64,000 nucleotides of DNA, taken from Methylolobus aquaticus (GTDB lineage: Bacteria; Pseudomonadota; Gammaproteobacteria; Methylococcales; Methylococcaceae). The translations under genes were made by a program, and so were the position numbers. Below are positions 59,684 through 64,000 of this stretch, one piece after another. Location: contig SEYW01000009.1 in assembly GCA_004168015.1 (NCBI GenBank), forward strand, positions 105,503-169,502, written 5' to 3'. The notes beneath the pieces are model-generated. The model was not told the DNA's origin and ran no database searches. It worked only from the letters and a program-made list of their open reading frames with translations. Numbering within the stretch: the first letter of the stretch is position 1; each line of letters opens with the position of its first letter.

Positions 59684-60279
59684 GCCTTCGCTCTTACGCT
59701 TACTTTGCCCTGATCTCTTTCTTGCTCGGCCTCGCATCGTCGGGCTGTGCTCCGCGCTTGCCGCCGGTCGCTGCAACGCCTGACGCTCAAAGTCGGTTGC
59801 TCGGGTTGGCCCACTGGCGGATGGTGGGTCGCATCGGAGTCCAGACCGCGTCGGAGGGGTTCCATGGCAGCATCCGGTGGGAGCACGAGAACGCGCAGGA
59901 CCGCGTCCAGGTTTCCGGTCCCCTGAGTCAGGGCGGTGTATCGATCGTTCTACAGGACGACTGGATCCTGATTCGGGACGACGGCGGCGAGGTCAAGACT
60001 TCACGCGATGCCGGAGCGATGGTTCGGCAGGAACTTGGTTTTCCCGTGCCATTGTCCAGTCTCCGCTACTGGGTGATCGGTGTGCCGCGGCCCGGTCGGG
60101 CCGCCGTACCTCGGTACGACGCTGCCGGTCTTCTGCGGGAATTGAAGCAGGAAGGCTGGTCCCTAGCCTACGAGCAGTTCGTGTCGGCGCAGGGGGTGGC
60201 GTTGCCGCGCAAGCTGGCGGCGAGCGGAGATGAAATGAAACTGAAGCTGGTGGTCGATGAATGGGAAATTCTGCCGTAG
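59680..60279 (+). CDS. lolB: Outer membrane lipoprotein LolB
   Basis: A 199-residue lipoprotein that receives lipoproteins from LolA and inserts them in the outer membrane. GTG at 59680 gives a signal ending in ASSGC. WRMVGRIGVQTASEGFHGSIRWEHEN, a hydrophobic beta-fold, and LSSLRYWVIGVPRPG match LolB. It overlaps the TPR gene by 4 bases and ispE by 19. Confidence 0.92.
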   Translation: MSLRSYAYFALISFLLGLASSGCAPRLPPVAATPDAQSRLLGLAHWRMVGRIGVQTASEGFHGSIRWEHENAQDRVQVSGPLSQGGVSIVLQDDWILIRDDGGEVKTSRDAGAMVRQELGFPVPLSSLRYWVIGVPRPGRAAVPRYDAAGLLRELKQEGWSLAYEQFVSAQGVALPRKLAASGDEMKLKLVVDEWEILP

Positions 60280-61151
60280 AGGCGTCGGACGTGGCTGACG
60301 CGAAGGTGCTGCGCTTGCCGGCGCCGGCCAAGCTGAACCTGATGCTGCGGATCGTGGGGCGACGGCCGGATGGGTACCACTTGCTGCAGACGGTATTTCA
60401 ATTCATCGACCGCTGCGACTGGATCACGCTGCGGGAGCGCCGCGACGGTAGCATCCGTCTGCAGACCCCGCTACCCGGTGTGCCTGCAGACTCGGACCTG
60501 ACGGTGCGTGCCGCGGCCCTGTTGCGAAGTCGCACCAGCACCCGCCGGGGCGTCGACATTGCGCTCGAGAAAAATCTGCCGATGGGTGGCGGACTCGGTG
60601 GGGGTAGCTCCGACGCCGCGACGGTTCTCGCTGGCCTGAATGCGTTGTGGGAATGCGGCTTGACGTTGCAGGAGTTGCAGGACCTGGGCTTGAGGCTCGG
60701 TGCGGACGTGCCGGTCTTCCTGTTCGGTCAGGCAGCGTGGGGGGAGGGGGTTGGGGAGCAGCTTGTGCCGCTGGACTTGCCCGAACCTTGGTATCTCGTT
60801 GTCGTCCCGGCCTGCCATGTGTCGACTGCAGACGTTTTCAATGCGCAGGATTTGACAAGGAATAATCCGCCCGTCACAATACGCGCTTTTTTCGACGGCA
60901 GCCACGAGAATCACTGTCTGCCGGTGGTTCTGGAGCGTTACGGGGCCGTTCGGACTGCCTACGCGGCTTTGACCGATCTGGGCGCGAAGCCGCGGCTGAC
61001 GGGAACGGGTGCTTGCGTTTTTGCGACGTTCGAGGAGCAGGCTCAGGCCGAGCGCGCGGCCGAGCAGATGTTGGAGTCGCAGTGGGTGTGTTTCACGGCG
61101 CGGGCACTCAATCGCTCGCCCTTGCTTCAGGCGCTGCCCCCGGCGCCATAG
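60261..61151 (+). CDS. ispE: 4-diphosphocytidyl-2-C-methyl-D-erythritol kinase
   Basis: A 296-residue GHMP kinase of the MEP isoprenoid pathway. The N-terminal LPAPAKLNLMLRIVGRRPDG and the ATP loop PMGGGLGGGSSDAA (107-120) are diagnostic; LTGTGACVFATF is the C-terminal GHMP motif. It starts inside lolB (19-base overlap) and is followed after 18 bases by tRNA(Gln), a conserved order. Confidence 0.96.
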   Translation: MGNSAVEASDVADAKVLRLPAPAKLNLMLRIVGRRPDGYHLLQTVFQFIDRCDWITLRERRDGSIRLQTPLPGVPADSDLTVRAAALLRSRTSTRRGVDIALEKNLPMGGGLGGGSSDAATVLAGLNALWECGLTLQELQDLGLRLGADVPVFLFGQAAWGEGVGEQLVPLDLPEPWYLVVVPACHVSTADVFNAQDLTRNNPPVTIRAFFDGSHENHCLPVVLERYGAVRTAYAALTDLGAKPRLTGTGACVFATFEEQAQAERAAEQMLESQWVCFTARALNRSPLLQALPPAP

Positions 61152-61169
61152 GGAGCTGTCTTTAATTTT

Positions 61170-61244
61170 TGGGGCGTAGCCAAGCGGTAAGGCAACGGGT
61201 TTTGATCCCGTCATTCCTAGGTTCGAGTCCTAGCGCCCCAGCCA
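61170..61244 (+). tRNA. tRNA-Gln (TTG anticodon)
   Basis: A 75-base cloverleaf with acceptor stem TGGGGCG / CGCCCCA, encoded CCA end, T-loop GTTCGAGTC and the anticodon loop TTTTGAT, reading CAA/CAG. It lies between ispE and prs, a conserved position, and may be cut from the ispE transcript. Confidence 0.97.
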
Positions 61245-61286
61245 GATTTCGCGCGAATCCTCTCTGAAACAGTCTTGGTTAGTACC

Positions 61287-62240
61287 ATGTCCGACGCGTC
61301 CTTCATGGTCTTTTCCTGCAATGCCAATCTCCCCCTCGCGGAGGGCATCGCGCGCAAGCTGAACATGCGGTTGGGCATGGCTCGCGTCGGCCGTTTCAGC
61401 GATGGCGAGATCCAGCTGGAAATCGACGAGCACGTTCGAGGACGCGAGGTTTTCGTGGTACAGCCAACGTGCGCTCCGATCAATGACAACCTGATGGAGT
61501 TGTTGATCATGATCGATGCGCTGCGGCGATCCTCGGCCTCGGTCATCACGGCCGTGATCCCGTATTTCGGGTATGCGCGGCAGGATCGGCGTATCCGGTC
61601 CGCCCGGGTGCCGATTACCGCCAAGCTGGTGGCGAAAATGATCTGCTCGGCGGGCGCAGATCGGGTGTTGACGGTCGACCTGCACGCGGATCAGATCCAG
61701 GGATTTTTCGATGTCCCGGTGGACAACGTGTATGCGTCGCCGATCCTGCTCGGCGATGTCTGGCGGCAGAAGTATCAGGGGCTCATGGTCGTTTCGCCGG
61801 ATGTGGGCGGAGTTGTCCGGGCCAGGGCCTTGGCGAAGCGGCTGGACGAAGCCGACCTGGCCATCATCGACAAACGCCGCCCGCGGGCGAACGAGTCGAC
61901 GGTCATGAACATCATTGGTGACGTCGAGGGGCGTAGCTGTGTGATGGTGGACGATCTGGTGGACACTGCCGGTACCCTCTGCAAGGCGGCTGGCGCGTTG
62001 AAAGACCATGGCGCGCTGAGGGTGGTTGCCTATTGCACCCATCCCGTGTTGTCCGGGCCCGCGGTGGACAATATCAACCGCTCCGTGTTGGACGAACTCG
62101 TCGTCACGGACACGATTCCGCTGAGTGCGGAGGCGGCCGCGTGCCGGAAGATTCGGCAGCTCAGCATCGCCGAGATGTTGGCCGAAACGATCCGGCGTAT
62201 CGCAATGGGTGAGTCGGTCAGTTCCCTGTATGTGGACTGA
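61287..62240 (+). CDS. prs: Ribose-phosphate pyrophosphokinase
   Basis: A 317-residue enzyme that makes PRPP from ribose-5-phosphate and ATP. Motifs are [36 protein letters not shown] (ATP site), [13 protein letters not shown] and the PRPP loop [16 protein letters not shown] at 61287 gives [17 protein letters not shown] is used by PurF and PncB, also encoded here. Confidence 0.97.
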   Translation: MSDASFMVFSCNANLPLAEGIARKLNMRLGMARVGRFSDGEIQLEIDEHVRGREVFVVQPTCAPINDNLMELLIMIDALRRSSASVITAVIPYFGYARQDRRIRSARVPITAKLVAKMICSAGADRVLTVDLHADQIQGFFDVPVDNVYASPILLGDVWRQKYQGLMVVSPDVGGVVRARALAKRLDEADLAIIDKRRPRANESTVMNIIGDVEGRSCVMVDDLVDTAGTLCKAAGALKDHGALRVVAYCTHPVLSGPAVDNINRSVLDELVVTDTIPLSAEAAACRKIRQLSIAEMLAETIRRIAMGESVSSLYVD

Positions 62241-62284
62241 GCGAATCTGTGTTTTTATCTGCTTAGAGTATTTTGGAGAGAAAG

Positions 62285-62893
62285 ATGGTAGGCGGATTTG
62301 AGTTCGAAGCGGAATTGAGAGCCCCGAGTGGCAAGGGTGCCGCGCGCCGGTTGCGGCGCACGAGTCGCGTCCCGGGCGTCATCTATGGTGCAGGGGCCGA
62401 CCCGGTGTCGGTTTCACTGGACCACAATGATGTCCTGAAGAAGCTGGACAACGAGGCAGTGTATTCCCACGTGCTGACCATCCGGGTTGGCGGTCGCGAG
62501 GAGAAGGCGGTGCTGAAAGCTCTCCAGCGGCACCCGAGCCGGCCAATCGTCATGCATATGGATTTTCAACGCGTCAGCGCGACCGAGAAGCTCCGTGTTC
62601 ATGTGCCGTTGCATTTCATCAACGAGGGTACGTGCCCGGGCGTGAAGAAGGGCGGCATGGTCAGTCGTAATCTGATCGATGTCGAAGTCGCCTGCCTTCC
62701 CGCTGATTTGCCCGAATTCCTGGAGGTCGACCTCGCGCTTCTCGATCTGGGTCAGACCTTCCATCTGTCCGATCTGAAGCTTCCGGCAAACGTGGAGTTG
62801 CCGGCGTTGGCCCAGGGGGCGGAGCACGATTTGCCGGTGGTGGCCATTCAGCATAGTCGCACCGGCACCGAGACGACGGAAGAATCGGCCTGA
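62285..62893 (+). CDS. rplY: 50S ribosomal protein L25/general stress protein Ctc
   Basis: A 202-residue long-form L25 with an N-terminal L25 5S-rRNA-binding domain (about 1-90: LRAPSGKGAARRLRRTSRVPGVIYG) and a C-terminal TL5/Ctc beta domain. GGAGAGAA precedes the ATG. It stands between prs and pth, the normal gammaproteobacterial order. Confidence 0.95.
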   Translation: MVGGFEFEAELRAPSGKGAARRLRRTSRVPGVIYGAGADPVSVSLDHNDVLKKLDNEAVYSHVLTIRVGGREEKAVLKALQRHPSRPIVMHMDFQRVSATEKLRVHVPLHFINEGTCPGVKKGGMVSRNLIDVEVACLPADLPEFLEVDLALLDLGQTFHLSDLKLPANVELPALAQGAEHDLPVVAIQHSRTGTETTEESA

Positions 62894-62956
62894 CATTCGA
62901 CGTTCGGCGTGACGCCGGCAAGTCAGCATTGTCCCGTCGAGTCCGGGTAGGGATCC

Positions 62957-63547
62957 GTGGCGCCAAGGTGCATCCGGCTGATTGTCGGGCTCGGGAATCC
63001 GGGTGTGCAGTACGAGCGGACCCGGCATAATGCCGGGTTCTGGTTTGTCGAGGAAGTCGCGCGGCGTCATGGCGGAACGTTTCGGTCCGAAAATCGTGGG
63101 CAATGTGAGGCGGCTGAAATCGCCGTGAATGGTCGAGTTGTCCACCTTTTAAAGCCTTTGTTGTTCATGAATCGCAGCGGGCTGCCCGTCCAGACGTATG
63201 CCCGGTATCGGAATATCTCCCCAGCGGAGATTCTGGTGGTACATGACGAATTGGATTTTGCCCCGGGTGTGGCGAAGCTCAAGCTTGGCGGTGGTCATGG
63301 CGGGCACAATGGTCTTCGCGACCTGATCGCCGTTCTCGCGACTGCGGATTTTCCTCGCCTCCGCCTGGGCATCGGGCGGGCGCCCTCCAAAGAGGGAGGT
63401 GCTGCTTATGTTTTGGCGAAAGCGCCGGCCAGCGAGGAGGAGGCGATCAGGGCGGCCGTAGGGAGAGTCGCCGATTCGCTTCCCACCTTGATTGCTGGCG
63501 ATCTCGCTGCGGCGATGAACGCGCTGAACGCTCCGCCGCAAAGATGA
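62957..63547 (+). CDS. pth: Peptidyl-tRNA hydrolase
   Basis: A 196-residue enzyme that releases peptides from stalled peptidyl-tRNA. His24 (GLGNPGVQYERTRHNAGFW) is the catalytic base and VVHDELDFAPG carries the conserved Asp; MNRSGLPV, GGGHGGHNGLRDL and RLGIGRAP are family motifs. The start is GTG. The usual downstream partner ychF is absent; tRNA genes follow instead. Confidence 0.96.
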   Translation: MAPRCIRLIVGLGNPGVQYERTRHNAGFWFVEEVARRHGGTFRSENRGQCEAAEIAVNGRVVHLLKPLLFMNRSGLPVQTYARYRNISPAEILVVHDELDFAPGVAKLKLGGGHGGHNGLRDLIAVLATADFPRLRLGIGRAPSKEGGAAYVLAKAPASEEEAIRAAVGRVADSLPTLIAGDLAAAMNALNAPPQR

Positions 63548-63561
63548 TCTCATGATGGTGG

Positions 63562-63591
63562 TTGACAGCGTGCCGCAAGTGCGACGATAAT
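63562..63591 (+). promoter_or_regulatory. Promoter for the tRNA(Tyr)-Gly-Thr-tuf operon
   Basis: A perfect TTGACA (63562-63567) and GATAAT (63586-63591) are 18 bases apart, just 15 bases before tRNA(Tyr). The short GC-rich bases after the -10 (TGCCG) fit a stringently controlled stable-RNA promoter. Confidence 0.75.
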
Positions 63592-63606
63592 TGCCGTCTT
63601 AATTTC

Positions 63607-63691
63607 GGAGGGGTTCCCGAGCGGTCAAAGGGATCAGACTGTAAATCTGACGGCTCAGCCTTCGGAGGTTCGAATCCTCCCCCCTCCACCA
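63607..63691 (+). tRNA. tRNA-Tyr (GTA anticodon)
   Basis: An 85-base class II tRNA with acceptor GGAGGGG / CCCCTCC, a long variable arm, encoded CCA and the anticodon GTA in ACTGTAAAT. It is first in the Tyr-Gly-Thr-tuf cluster. Confidence 0.97.
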
Positions 63692-63707
63692 GTTTCGATT
63701 GTTTCCA

Positions 63708-63781
63708 GCGGGTGTAGCTCAACGGTAGAGTCCCGGCCTTCCAAGCCGGCTGTGTGGGTTCGATTCCCATCACCCGCTCCA
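63708..63781 (+). tRNA. tRNA-Gly (TCC anticodon)
   Basis: A 74-base cloverleaf with acceptor GCGGGTG / CACCCGC, T-loop GTTCGATTC, encoded CCA, and anticodon loop CTTCCAA, so the anticodon is TCC. It lies 16 bases after tRNA(Tyr). Confidence 0.97.
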
Positions 63782-63799
63782 GGTGCGCTACATGTTCGC

Positions 63800-63875
<76 letters not shown>

Positions 63876-63904
63876 GTTTGCTGTAGGACTTTTAATAAAT
63901 CTAA

Positions 63905-64000
<96 letters not shown>

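Overview
The window is a continuous stretch of chromosomal housekeeping DNA, GC-rich (GC-heavy third codon positions throughout), from a gammaproteobacterium. The evidence is the gene content and order: truA-trpFBA-accD-folC-SPOR-cvpA-purF-metZ, rpsU-yqeY-dnaG divergent from tsaD, rplU-rpmA-obg, TPR lipoprotein-lolB-ispE-tRNA(Gln)-prs-rplY-pth, hemA-prfA-prmC, and a tRNA(Tyr)-tRNA(Gly)-tRNA(Thr)-tuf cluster. Some features (ornithine-lipid genes, a PTR1-type pteridine reductase, AcnB, an NYN-LOTUS protein) fit an environmental lineage rather than an enteric, but the sequence alone does not fix a genus. I see no transposase, integrase, phage gene, CRISPR array or toxin-antitoxin pair.

Layout. 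0-3.5 kb: the end of glmM, gloA, a DUF1244 gene and a yciB-yciI-bolA-PPIase run. 3.5-8.1 kb: a PA0069-like radical SAM gene divergent from moeA, then a 728-residue protein with a haem-oxygenase-like diiron domain, the least ordinary large gene here. 8.2-18.4 kb: a long, tightly packed same-strand series from truA to metZ with several overlaps. 18.5-27.3 kb: ugd, an HDAC-family deacetylase, acnB, two small membrane proteins, an NYN-LOTUS protein and mdh. 27.6-31.8 kb: a copper-chaperone-like protein, pncA-pncB for NAD salvage and two SDR-type epimerases. 31.8-32.8 kb: a stretch that at first looks empty but holds two microprotein genes, each with a good promoter and ribosome binding site, and a terminator. 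32.8-38.7 kb: rplU-rpmA-obg-proB, then rpsT and rpsU-yqeY-dnaG on the other strand. 38.7-44.7 kb: tsaD, plsY, folB-folK, pteridine reductase, PAP2 phosphatase with an MJ1255-type glycosyltransferase, and cysQ. 44.7-49 kb: a YrfG-type nucleotidase, the ornithine-lipid pair olsB-olsA behind a Pho-box-like array, trxA and rho. 49-57.7 kb: hemL, dcd, mrp and metG, then hemA-prfA-prmC. 57.9-64 kb: TPR lipoprotein, lolB, ispE, tRNA(Gln), prs, rplY, pth, three tRNAs and the start of tuf.

How it works together. The genes cover core supply routes: tryptophan, purine (purF, prs), methionine (metZ), folate/pterin (folB, folK, folC, reductase), haem (hemA, hemL), isoprenoids (ispE), fatty acids (accD), phospholipids (plsY) and NAD salvage (pncA, pncB), plus translation (ribosomal proteins, tRNAs, prfA/prmC, metG, tsaD, truA, pth) and transcription termination (rho). 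The items most worth a second look are the diiron protein, the two microproteins, the Pho-box-like array before olsBA, the PTR1-type reductase and the PAP2-glycosyltransferase pair.
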